DNA of 57,895 nucleotides from NCBI RefSeq assembly GCF_000003815.2, contig NC_049996.1, forward strand, positions 17,885,619 to 17,943,513, in the 5' to 3' direction. The notes beneath the pieces are model-generated. The model ran no database searches. It had not been told where the DNA came from and saw only the letters and a list, made by a program, of their open reading frames with translations. The DNA is from Branchiostoma floridae. Taxonomy: Eukaryota; Chordata; Leptocardii; Amphioxiformes; Branchiostomatidae. Both the position numbers and the translations under genes were made by a program. Below are positions 33,825 to 45,285 of the stretch, piece after piece (the first letter of the stretch is position 1; every line of letters starts with the position of its first letter).

Positions 33825-36800
33825 GTGGCGGCACGGCGGAGGTGGAGTTACCGACAGTCGAGATGCCGACCTTCGCCATGGACTTCGGAGCGGGCGCGCC
33901 CAGGCCTGAAGGGGACGTGTCTGCGGAGGCAGAGGAAAAGGTACACATGGGCACATCATATGTGAACTATACTGTACAGTTATGTTGTGTTGATTAAGGG
34001 TAGCGTCTACCAGGCTCCCCAGGTCGCTACAAAGAACAGTAGAGATTGGCCAAATAGAAAGAAAACACACCAGAGGAGTTGGTTGGCCGAGGAGTACAGT
34101 TTGCGACCATAGCGACCTGGGGAGCCTGGTAGAGGCTAGATTAAGGGTCCACTCATCTAGAAGTGTAGCTCCACCTTGCTTTATTCTAGGATCTGTCATT
34201 TATCCATGCAATAACCTCAAATTAAGTACGCATCCCAACTTTGACAACTTGTACATTTGTAGCTCCTTTTCAATTTTGAAAAGTTTACAAATTGCGTACT
34301 TTATTCGAAAAAAATACGGTAGATGAATAAGCACATGTCTATATATGGCCTCCATTGAACATGGTAAAATCCTAATCGATGATTAATGTCTAACTCTAAC
34401 AACTTATAAAAGACAAAATCAATTTTTAATGGTTATATTAATGCTGTGTTCTATTCCGTGCTGTAGAGGATGGAGCCCGCGTCTCTCGACGAGGTCCGCA
34501 GGATCGACATCCCGAAGCTTACGCCGAGGTCCGAACGGAAACTGGAGGGGGGCGTGCAGCTCAGAGGTCAGCGAACTTTCACCCAAGACGTTTGACCGTT
34601 TCCCAAATCATATCCAGATGCTTGAAAAACTGCTTTTTTTGCGTGTTTTATGGACTGTACCGTCGAAAAATAATATGCTATTTTCCGAATCCGATTATGT
34701 GTCATGTGAGAATTTTTTTGGAGGAGATATGGCCTGGGTACCATCTTTACTAGTTTCCTTTCTCATTCCATCATCGACTAGTGAGTAGCGGCCATCAAAG
34801 CTAGCTGAATCTGAAGTTGACTTGGCGTTAACTAGGATGGCACCCAGACTAACGCACACTCATATGATATGATAAAACAGACGGTTTATGTTCTGTATCA
34901 TCATGATGTATGTTCTGTATTATCATGACGTATGTTCTGTACGTTCTGTTTGCAGAGGTGAAGGCCGACGCCCCGGCGGGCCAGCGGGACAGCGCGAGCT
35001 CCGTGGAGGAGGTCCGGCGGGAGGACCCGGCCGACCTGCCGCAGCCCATCGCCGTGGTGGAGAGCGTCATCACCATCGAGCTCACGGAGGACGACATCGC
35101 CAAGGGCGAGGACCAGGTCAGAACAGCTGTCCCATAGCAACATAATACCCATAGCAACGTCTGCCTAACAACATATCTCATAGCCCCATATTCCCCATAG
35201 TAACATCCTCCCCATAGCAACGTGTCGCACAGCACCGTATTCCCCATAGCAACGTCTGCCCCTAACAACGTATCCCAAACCACCATCTGTTCCCAAAATA
35301 CCGTTTGTCTGTCCCATATCAACAGTGAAGTAGCACGACGTTATACATAGCATGATATGTTGGAGTCACGCCCTCGCACGATACACACTGGCATTGCACC
35401 TAGATTCGGGGCGTTGCTAACTTCAGAGACATAAGACACTGGCCAAATAATTGTGTTCAATTGGTGATGTTAAATTCGTTTGAGGTGAGGTTTAATCATG
35501 AGGACATAACCATAACCGCGCCGTGTGTTTCCAGGTGCGGCAGAAGATCGCCGCGTCCATCCAGGACGCGCAGATGAAGGCGATGCGGGAGCTGCTGCCC
35601 CACGCAGAGGCGCACGCCAAGGTCCAGAAACCCGCCGCGGTCGTCGAGCTGGGGGACCAAGTAGAGGTCGGTATTAAAACAGAACATAACTCATGTGGTC
35701 AACTTTCCTCTCATGCATTTTACTTACTTTTGTTGTTATTTTGTCTAACTTGCCATGGGATTAAAGTCTAGCCAGTTAGGGAATTGTTAGCATTAATGTA
35801 GCAGCGTACTCTTACTCTTGTTCCGATTTTCCTGGCGCTCCTTGTCATTGCTCTAGAAAACTTTTGTCATGAGTTGAACATAGGAGTAACTCGATTTCTG
35901 TTGCCCTAGGTGGCGAAGCTAACCCCAGGGGAGAAGAAGGTCAAGATCAAGTCCAAGCTTCCATCATTCAAGTCGAAGATCCCACTTCTCAGATCTAAGA
36001 AAGCCAAGGCGGCGGAAGCGGAGGCTGCGGCGGAGGCGACTGCGCCTAAAGCCGAGGCGAGAGCCGGGCTGTTCCCCGGGGACGGCGACGAGGAGTCCTG
36101 GGCGCCGGTGTACGGGCAGCAGTTCCACTTCGAGACGCAGGAAACCATCACCATCGAGGGCGACGCCGAGTTCTCCGCAGCAGCACCCGTCACCAAGAAG
36201 GAGGTGAAGAAGAAGAGCTCGTGGAAACTCAAGTCCAGTAAGAAGAAGGAAGGCGACGCGGAGGAGCCGGAGCCCGTGTCCTGGTCGGAGGCCATGGGGC
36301 GGGCCGAGTACGCCGAGCTGTTGGATAACTTCCCCAGAAGCGTGGTCGTGGAAATCGAACCTGAAACCGCCACGCAAGAAGTTGCAGTAGAAGCAGAGTC
36401 GGCAGAGGGCGCTGCTGCAGAACAGGTTGAGGTGAAGAAAAGGTCTAAAATTTTCTCCCTGACGAGCAAGAAAAGTCGAAAGACGGAGCAGAGGAAGTCG
36501 CTAGAGGAAGTGGAGTCGTCACATAGACCATTCCGAGAGTTGGAGGAAGGCCGGGCGCTACAGATGTCGTTCGGCCCTCCGACAGAAGCGAAGGACGAGA
36601 AGAAGAAGAAAAAGAAGAAGGGAAAAGATGAGAAAGAGCTGGAAGAACCCGGCGAGGTACCGCTCACGTCAGAGGCCGCCGCCGCGGAAGAACAGTTCCT
36701 GATCACGCGCAGCGCGCCGTCATCGCCGCTGATCGACCGTCAGGCGGACCTGCGGGAAGCCAAGGCGGAGGGGCAGCTCTCCTTCACACCACCGCGCGGC

Positions 36801-37088
36801 AAGAGACCCACCTCCGAGGAGAGGCCGCCCAGGAACCTCGGCCTGAAGCCGCTCAAGCCCGCCCGCAGGTCCCGCTCCCTGCCCCCCACCACACAACGAT
36901 CGGCACCGGGTAGGGGACGGGGGCGCGGCCGGGGCGGGGTGCGACCAGGCCCGAGACAAGCCCGACCGAGAGGCCGCGGCCGGGGCATCCCCAGGCCCGG
37001 TCCGGGACAACCTCTACAGCAACAGTCTCCTCCACAGAGACAGCCACAGCAGGGACCCCCGCAGGGGGGACCCTTACACTACTTGTAG
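33825..37088 (+). CDS. Alternative 3' exons of the AHNAK-like gene (second C-terminus)
   Basis: Five further exons continue in frame if splicing uses the donor ACAG/gtgggt at 33330 inside the giant exon. They are 33825-33940, 34467-34566, 34956-35116, 35535-35666 and 35910-37088, all GT-AG with matching phases (1, 0, 1, 0, 0). The first four encode short acidic or mixed segments, including SVITIELTEDDIAKG. The last encodes 392 codons: a family-like LPSFKSKIPLLRSKK stretch, a charged middle with (K)n runs, RRSRSLPP, then a GRGRGRGRGG region and a Gln/Pro tail ending HYL. This replaces the ten residues after MT in the other isoform. A separate downstream gene is less likely, because none of these exons offers a convincing start and the phase match at 33330 is exact. 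Transcripts are needed to confirm. Confidence 0.75.
34001..34138. mobile_element. MITE of 138 bp with 9-bp target duplication
   Basis: Terminal inverted repeats of about 29 bp begin TAGC(G/C)TCTACCAGG and continue through CTCCCCAGGTCGCTA. Both flanks carry GATTAAGGG (33992-34000 and 34139-34147), a 9-bp target-site duplication. It sits in an intron of the AHNAK-like gene. A 9-bp duplication is typical of Mutator-like elements, so this may be a nonautonomous relative; it has no coding capacity. Confidence 0.88.
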
Positions 37089-37358
37089 TATATGCTGGAC
37101 AAGGTCAAGTGCACCGGATGTTCCAGCCGGAAGTACGTCAGCAGAGAACAGAGTACCGACCACCTTCCGGACAAACCGGCTTAGTGAACACACGAACTGA
37201 AGAACTGATTAATATATTACTGGTAGTACGTCTTACGGGATGATTCTTAACTAGACAACTTCTTAAGCAAACTGGACAGAAGATGAAGTCTCCTTGCGAT
37301 TTCAATCGGTAATACAGGAATAACGATGGCGATGGCATCTTGATTTACGGGCAACCAA

Positions 37359-37454
37359 ACACGTGCAATTCACGTGACATTATTGAACAAGCACGTGCAA
37401 TTCACGTGACATTATTGAACAAGCACGTGCAATTCACGTGACATTATTGAACAT
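37359..37454 (+). repeat. 32-bp tandem repeat carrying paired CACGTG E-boxes
   Basis: Three units spaced 32 bp each contain CACGTGCAATTCACGTG, giving six palindromic CACGTG words with 5-bp spacers. They lie in the probable 3' untranslated region of the longer AHNAK-like isoform. CACGTG is the core site of bHLH factors such as Myc/Max and USF; any regulatory role here is only a possibility. Confidence 0.9.
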
Positions 37455-38732
37455 TGCATTGTAAAATAATGAAAACACGTATATATCAACGCGTGGGCCT
37501 TGAACACTTTAATGTAACTATTGGCAGGGTACCTCTATTGTCTCCTTTATAAATTAATGCTCTGTTTCTGTTTTTACTTTAGACAAGTTCACTTAACGAG
37601 CACAACTTGATTTGTTGTAAATAATATTATTGCTACCTGGCTTCTATTTCTTCCTGACACTGAACATTGGTGCCTTCCTTCACTGGTATGTTTTCTCTCC
37701 CTTCAAAACTCTTCTTAACGGAATGAATATGGTTCAATTATCATGTATGCACCACTGTACAGGGTTGGCCTTCCGTAACGAGTAAGGCAAAGGTTCTGAT
37801 GTACACATGTATATGAGTTAGCAATCCTGGATACGAAAGGCTTAAGGAAAATACGTACTTTATTATACGTAAAGGTATCGACTGAGCCCGCAGAGAAGTT
37901 TTGATTCCGCTTGTGCCTTTGTGTAGAAGTTGGGAGTGAAGCGCCTCGAATTTCGCCCGATCGCCGCAATCTCAGGTTCTTACGTTGTCACTAAGTCGTT
38001 ACCATAGTGATAGTGGAATAGGAAGGTTTCTGCAAAATCAAGTTCCGCAGTAGCACAAAGTTGGGAATAAGTCGAAGCAGTGAAAAATGCTTCCGCCAAA
38101 AAAATCGCACTCATAGTGTCTTCAACACGATGTAAATTTTGCCTAGCGGCGGACTGATATCCACCTCTAAAACAAGAAAAGTAGGGAAAACTGTCACAAA
38201 AAGTCAAGCAAGACCTAAACAACAAACTGGCTGTCTGCCCACATATGGAAGAGCTTGTTGGAGTATGCTAAGGTGTACGGCAAGCGGCGACAGTGGTGTG
38301 TGATGTAATATAAGATGGAATTATGCACAAGTAGAGATGTTCAACAAATGTGTTATCTGTATCATAGTTAAGAGTGACTTAAGTAGTCTTGGGTTGTCTT
38401 TCAGCCATACGGCGCTGCGAACTGAAGTTTTCTAGAGAGAGCTTTACTTTTATTTTTGCATGAATGCTTAAAAATGAAGAAATACTGTACTAACAGGGTA
38501 AAAAAGTCACCTTTGAGGGTCACTGTAGAACATTGCCGTGTTCTAGATGTCCATACCACTCATGTTTGAACCCTTTGCTTACGGAAAGGCATACGGAAGT
38601 GATGTACTATATTTGGGTAACGATATTTGTGAGGCAGTGACAGTGGAGGGGGTATATAGAACATGGTTACTGAGAACTGCTGTGTGATACCCTCGGAACT
38701 TTAGAACATCAGCTGAACTGTCACTGACCTTG

Positions 38733-38738
38733 AATAAA
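38733..38738 (+). terminator. Candidate poly(A) signal for the longer AHNAK-like isoform
   Basis: AATAAA within ccttgaataaacatgg is the best-placed signal I see after the stop at 37088. It would give a 3' untranslated region of about 1.65 kb. Confidence 0.4.
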
Positions 38739-38759
38739 CATGGACGTGCTGGCTCTGAT

Positions 38760-39863
38760 TACAACACTGTCATGTCTTTATTGTGTACAAAGCATGGGGA
38801 GATACATAGACCCTTATTATATAATTAGAATTAGAGGATACGTGGATATAGATACGTAAGGGTGGGCTAGGTGTTAGGGTGGTTATGATGTACTGAGGGC
38901 GGTTATGATATACATATTGATGGGCCCAAAGGGAAAAATTGACTTTATTTGATCACCTGAAGTCTTTAATGTAATGTTCCCTCCAGTAACATTGCTAGCC
39001 GTGGACACTTGACATATTGACAAAGACACACAGTATGAACGAGGTTACACCGACTTGTAAGGTACCTGGGGACTCGAGGGGGAAAATCACTTTCCTTGAA
39101 AATCTTAATTTTTCAAATGAACCTCTCAGTAATACAGATTGCCAGTACTAGTCTCGAGCATCACCCTACACAGTAATGCATCATCCAGTCGCCATGGTAA
39201 CCTACAATGTTACTGTAGTACTGACGAGAACATTCTCATGGTTGTTGCCGATCCTTCTCATCTCCTTTGTCAGAACAACGTTTTACTATTAAAGTAAGCA
39301 GGGCAAGGACATATGCTAGTCAAACACTACCGTAGTAGTAGTACCACTACTGCGGTCAAACAAAGAGACAAGTCATTAGACTGTGAAGCAAAGAGATTAA
39401 CACTGTCAATTGTGATGTAGCATAACTTTAATATTACCCCCTTATCTCCCTCATGTTAAACAAGACCTTTGGTGGGACGGAGAAGATAGAAAAAAGTATA
39501 CGTATATGATTGAGCCTTGGCACGATGATGCATTTTAATGGCTTTCTCTTGTGTACAATGTACATGATTATGGTAAAAGCTGTCCAAGGAGGTTAACGTA
39601 ACCTCCTTAGGCTTGTCTGAAACATTTATCTCATTCTAGACTGTTCTGTTGTTAGCTCAAACACCAGGGAATGTACACATGGCAACAAGATTTGCCATCC
39701 GATGCTCTGGGTGTTACCCAATAGTAAAGGTACCAGGACAGACCTGAGTCATCAGAAGTGCCTACACTATCATCAGCGATTGGAATATCTGATGAACCAT
39801 GCAAGAAATTAAGTTACTGTATGTTATATCATTCTTACAATAAGTAAAAACTTAACATTTTGC
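38760..39863. other. Intergenic space between convergent genes
   Basis: No gene is supported between the AHNAK-like 3' end and the AAMP 3' end. No strong repeat stands out. Confidence 0.5.
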
Positions 39864-39882
39864 AATAAAATAAAATTTTATT
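39864..39882 (-). terminator. Candidate poly(A) signal of AAMP
   Basis: On the minus strand AATAAA is at 39882-39877, about 170 bases past the AAMP stop. The plus strand carries AATAAA at 39864-39869 and 39869-39874, so this short AT palindrome could serve either direction. Confidence 0.5.
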
Positions 39883-40053
39883 TCAACCCTTTTAAAGGTT
39901 ATTAATTCATTGAGTCCTTCAGACTTGTTGAGGGGTGTTGTTATTGCACCCCAGTTAAGCCCCCCTTCTTCTTCAGGTGGACTGATCCATGATATAATAA
40001 GTGCAGAATACTGTGGCATGTTCCACTGTGTGGCGGGGGTGTGCAGGGCGGTG

Positions 40054-43000
40054 TTACCGCTCAGGTTTCTGCAGATTGAAAACTCGAGCTGTGTTGTCTC
40101 CGGATGACGTCAGGACAACGCTTCCGTCCCTGCAGTCAAGGGGACACGGGTCAGGATTCAAAACAAACAAACAAACAAACAAACAAACAAACATTCCTAC
40201 AACTCTACTGACAGAAATGCCCGGTTGTGCCCACCTGCTGACGGCCATGTCCAGTATCTCCTCGGAGTGACCGGTCAGCTGCTGCACGGTCGCGCCGGTT
40301 CGGCTGTCCCAAATTCTGGTCACGCCGTCCAGACAGCTGGTGTACAGCAGGTAACCCGACTCCGCCCACGCCAGGCGGACTATACCACCCTGCAGGGGGG
40401 GGAGGTGGCAACAGGAGACATTAGATAGTTCTAACAATTTTTTTGGATGTAAAGATGATGCAATGTTCATGACATTTGTACATAATCAAATAGCCACTTT
40501 TTGTTTGTTATTGTCTGAACTTGGCAGACACCGAAAAGCACCCAAAATAATGAACATTCAGGGCTGTCATGTAGTGTTAGTCTGAATCTAAACCTAGAAT
40601 TACATGTGGATGCGTACATTGTTGCTACAATTGCCAAACATGCAAGATATGAAATAAAATATTCCAAAGGAACTTTGCAGACATTCTAGACACATGACTC
40701 ACAGGGTGGCTGCACTTGTGTCTCTGTACCCCAGTCGGGATGTCCCACACTCCCAGGGTGCCGTTCAGCGAGCCCACTGCTGCCAGGGGTTGGCTAAAGG
40801 TCAAAGGGCAAAGTTAGCAAAACCGAACCACCGGTTGCTCTGAACTACAATTCTAAACAACTTCCATTTTAGCACTAAAAAGAAGAATGGCTCAAGCATA
40901 TCTAGTTGGAACAAAATAGACTAGCTCTCAACTTCAGTACCAAGTCACAACAGCAATGGTACTCACCTGTTGCTGAGCCCCACTGCCTCAACAGAGTTGG
41001 CGTCCTCATCCCCACCGGTCTCTGGTCCCGTTGTGTAACCTGATACACACTGTAGGGTACAACATCATGTAACCTGATACACACTGTAGGGGTACAACAT
41101 TATGTAACCTGATACACACTGTAGGGTACAACATCATGTAACCTGATACACACTGTAGGGGTACAACATTATGTAACCTGATACACACTGTAGGGTACAA
41201 CATCATGTAACCTGATACACACTGTAGGGGTACAACATTATGTAACCTGATACACACTGTAGGGGTACAACATCATGTAACCTGATACACACTGTAGGGG
41301 TACAACATTATGTAACCTGATACACACTGTAGGGGTTTATGGGGTACAACATTATGTAACCTGATACACACTGTAGGGGTATAACATCATGTAACCTGAT
41401 ACACACTGTAGGGGTACAACATCATGTAACCTGATACACACTGTAGGGGTACAACATCATGTAACCTGATACAACAATATGTAATGTGATACAAACAGAG
41501 GAGGAGGACATGTATATGTGACCTAACACAATCAGATTCAAGTCCAAATCTATAACTTCATCTCTAACATCTATTCTATCAGGTAACGTTGTAGTTATTT
41601 CCTGTACCTTTCCGGCTGTAGTGTTTATCAGGTAATGTTGTTGTTACCTTTCCAGCTGCAGAGTTCCAGATCCTGGCGGTCCCATCTGTCGCTCCTGACA
41701 TCACCAGCACGTTGTCATGGTGACAGTCCATACAGGTCACTGCCCCCGTATGACCCTGGTGACCTTTGGGGAAAAGTCTATTATCAAACTTTTATCATGA
41801 TTTCTCTCTACGGTAATACAAACATGTAATGAAAATCAGCTTACAACATCTCACACTGGAGAATCTCTCTTTAACACGAGATATTTTACAGAAAGAACAG
41901 TAAGGTCAGGAGCAGGACCAGGGCACACTTGCAATCAGGATAAATGTCTCCAAGAAGTTTGTCTCACCTGAGAAAGTGTGCAGAGCCGCGCCCTGCTTCA
42001 GGTCCCACACCTTGACTGTCCCATCCTCGTACCCAACAGACAGTCGCTTACCTGTGGGGAAACACCTGTCCGTTAAATGGACTCTTCCAAAACTTCAGAA
42101 CTTGGCATTGTGCACTGTACCACTGTACCGTATGGGTGTGTTGCAAAGTGTATGTTTTTCTGTATAAGTCATACACTTCTACTACTAAATTTGAATGAAA
42201 GCTGCAACTTGAAAAGAAGATACTGTTTTGAATTAAGCTGCAAGGGGACAAAATATCACCTTCTACAGACCTGCAAAGGTCACTAAAATCTACTCATGAT
42301 CATTTCACTCATTCTTTTCATCCTTGTTCAACCAAATGAACATTCAACAAACCAATCGAAAAAAATGCTGGTAACAACATGCCTTTCTAACAAAAGTAAG
42401 AGAAGCTGCAGCATTTTGCTCACCATCTGGCATGACCTTGCCGGCCGTGCTCTGACACCCGTGACCTTGAAACGTCTTACAGTCTCCGCTCGGAACCTTC
42501 CACATCCAGACGTCTCCGTCCACCGTCCCCGCGAACAGGACCGGAGCTGCCATGTGCCAGTCCAGCCACTGGGAGGGCAAAGGGCATAGGTCATGTGCAT
42601 GTCAAGCCAATGGGGCAAAGGTCATAGGGTCATGTGCCTGTCAAGCCACTGGGGCAAAGGTCATAAGTCAATGAACTCAGTGATGGTCAGAAGTTTTCTG
42701 TTAGAGTGGCTAATTCCCGCTGTACTGAGTTGGATAAAATGATGTAAGCTGCGTGTCAACAAGCAATAATGTGCACAAGGTAACAGTTACTGAAGTAACC
42801 AGATAGACGTGGAAAAGTTTCAGGTGGCATCCAATACAGTAGGAAACTGATAAAGGTGGTGGATGATACCTGAAAAGTCTGACCAGTCCCAAATCCATCC
42901 AGTTGTGGCAGTAACTGTTACTTTGCAGCTAATGTGAACTACATTTTTGTGTCACCTTTTTCCCATGGCAGCAGTTTCTCCATGCATCATTATGAATGGT

Positions 43001-45285
43001 GTCAGAACATTTTTTGTCCTTCCGTGAATTGATACAAGACACAAAAGAGAGTAAGACACTTCACCACACATCAAAACCACCGCCTCACCTCCAAGTCGGA
43101 GACCTCGAACTCCCAGACCTGCTCCCGGCTGTTCACGTCCCAGGCCTTCACCAGCCCGCCCATGTCGCCCGTGGCAACCAGCGCCGAGTTGTGGCTGAAG
43201 CACGCACAGGTCACAGAGTCCTTGTGACCTGGAAAGTGAAACAAGTACAGGTCACCGAGTCCTTGTGACCTGGAAGTGAAACAAGTACAGGTCACCGAGT
43301 CCTTGTGACCTGGAAGTGAAACAAGCACAGGTCACCGAGTCCTTGTGACCTGGAAGTGAAACAAACACAGGTCACCGAGTCCTTGTGACCTGGAAGTGAA
43401 ACAAACACAGGTCACCGAGTCCTTGTGACCTGGAAGTGAAACAAGTTTAACAAAGGTCACCGAGTCCTTGTGACCTGGAAGTGAAACAGGTTTACTGCAG
43501 AACCATACGGAGTATGGCAAGTTTTATATATAGAACTGCAGAACAAGTCTAGAGGTTATGCTGAGTACTCTATATAAGGAACCAGATATCTTCTATAAAC
43601 TGCTGAGTGACAAATGAGCACTGTGATCTTACAAGCAAAAACAGCAAAACCCTGTTGGAAAACTTTCTACAGGTATCAGTATTATACAGGTTATCATGTT
43701 ATTCCTCTTATCTTTTGCATTTTTCAATGCCTCTCAATTGTTTCTGTCTCTATCTCAGCAATCTTCTGAATTCTCTATCCTCCTTTTTTAATTCACCCCC
43801 CCCCCCCCTCCTCACCTCCACACTCCATCAGGACCTCCCCATCGCCCAGTCTCCACACGTAAGCCTTGTCGTCCTCTCCCCTGTCACACACACCCTAACG
43901 ACCCCCATCCCCCCCCCCCCACACACACACACTCACCTCCACACTCCATCAGAACCTCCCCATCCCCCAGCCTCCACACGTAAGCCTTGTCATCCTCCCC
44001 CCCTGTAACCGCCAGCGACTGAGTGGTACGGTCCAGCCCTATACAGAACACAGAGCCTGCAGGCGACATGGACAGAACCATTGTGAGACACGGGGAGAAA
44101 CATGACAAAAATACCTCTTTTGGTTAGTAATGACCAGCTGTAAGGAAACTATGCAGGACATAATAATAATAATCAACTTGGTTTGATGAAGGTTAGAACA
44201 ATATCCATAGATGATTCAGCTTTCTTGTCTATACTAATGTACTCTTCCTAGTGATGCCGAAGAAGAGTGATAGATGTCACTCAAAATGTACATCCAGAAG
44301 CAATTTCCAAACTAACAGAGGAATACAGATTTAATTGTGTTACAAAAATAAAAGTCAGTAAAAAGACGAGTTATCACTGACCGATGTGTTTACTGAAGAC
44401 AACATCTGCATCGTCCGTCATCATCTCCATGTCACCCTCCGCACCCTCGTCACCTTGGTAACCGTCACCATAGTTACCCAGGTCTATCTCGTCAATCTCG
44501 TCTGCAAGAGCTGAGGAGTACAGAACGTTTCCATGGCAACAGGTGAGTGAACAGGCTGGATGTCAGGATAATGTGTCATATGTACGATTCAAAATTACTG
44601 CAGTAAAGTAGTAAAAGAGCCTAGATCTCTACAGTTGGCCTTTTAAGTTACTTGTACTTAAGTTGTAGCTCCCTGATTTCTTGTTAACTTACAACCCATT
44701 CAAAGCCTGATGAAACTATTGTTGAGTTAGGTGGTCATTTTTTTCAGATTCTTTTAACGGCCACATATTGCTTGTTGTTGCTTTAACATCGCTGCAACAT
44801 AATTTGTCATTTGATCTCTTCTGGGATAACGTTAACGATATAGTGACCTCGGCACAATCATGTGCAAGAGCATCTGATCTTTCAATCCAATACAAGATGA
44901 TACAAATGTATAAAGTGCATGTCATGATGACTCGATGGCACGTATTACAGATTTCTAAATGTAACAAATTGTTTTCAACATTTCAGACAAATATATCATC
45001 AAGTAAACACGATTATCCTTCCACAACGGCATAGAAGACTGTGTTATTGTTTCTCTTTTCTCGTATCTTTACTTTGATGAGTGAATGAGTGCAGATATCC
45101 TTACACACTTGTACATAATTTTTAGGCTTTAAAAAACAACCCTGTCGCCCCCCTCCCCCTTTACAGTCACACTTACCGTCGTCTGCTTCCGGCCCCTCAA
45201 GTTCTATCACCTCTTCAATGTCACCTTCAGCGAACCCGGCGTCGTCGCTGTCCCCGTCTCCGGCCACCGGGCCGGGATCGCCCAT
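40054..45285 (-). CDS. AAMP: Angio-associated migratory cell protein, WD40 repeat protein
   Basis: Eleven exons on the minus strand: 45285-45177, 44501-44382, 44056-43937, 43228-43089, 42568-42424, 42051-41968, 41763-41648, 41049-40967, 40793-40703, 40389-40235, 40129-40054. All are GT-AG, phases agree, and the sum is 1239 bases (412 residues; human AAMP is about 434). The first 76 residues are acidic with an EEVIELE stretch. WD40 blades follow, including [103 protein letters not shown] and [14 protein letters not shown]. These match vertebrate AAMP blade by blade. AAMP is a cytosolic beta-propeller linked to cell migration and, through its yeast relative Sqt1, to ribosomal protein assembly. 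The start is the first ATG in a suitable context, directly before the acidic region. Confidence 0.95.
40160..40193. repeat. (AAAC)n microsatellite
   Basis: A perfect run of about eight AAAC units lies in the last intron of AAMP. Confidence 0.95.
41031..41475 (-). repeat. AAMP: 35-bp minisatellite carrying the acceptor of AAMP exon 8
   Basis: Twelve units of 34-35 bp (plus strand: gtaacctgatacacactgta...) form this array. Read on the minus strand, each holds cccctacag followed by TGTGTATCAGGTTAC, the first 15 bases of exon 8. The copy at the exon (ending 41049) is the one that gives a phase-0 fit (Cys-Val-Ser-Gly-Tyr) after exon 7. One unit near 41333 has a small insertion. Confidence 0.93.
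43209..43490 (-). repeat. AAMP: 40-bp minisatellite carrying the acceptor of AAMP exon 4
   Basis: Six extra units lie upstream (in transcript sense) of exon 4. Each repeats the end of the intron (ttccag) and the first 20 or so exon bases, encoding GHKDSVT. The exon's own copy ends at 43228 and differs slightly (cagag for ccgag). Confidence 0.93.
43816..43880 (-). pseudogene. AAMP: Partial copy of AAMP exon 3
   Basis: About 62 bases match the 3' half of exon 3 with its donor (encoding [20 protein letters not shown], then gtgagg). It lacks the 5' half. A cag lies just before it on the minus strand, but by my count its phase does not fit exon 2 or exon 3, so inclusion would shift frame. It looks like a local duplication remnant. 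Confidence 0.82.

Noticed and set aside
33825-37088. An independent gene downstream of the AHNAK-like gene
   Set aside because: The first exons have no good start, and their phases match splicing from the donor at 33330. Kept as alternative exons, with the separate-gene option noted.
41031-41475. CRISPR-like array of regular direct repeats
   Set aside because: The units are contiguous with no unique spacers, lie in a eukaryotic intron and contain the splice acceptor of AAMP exon 8.
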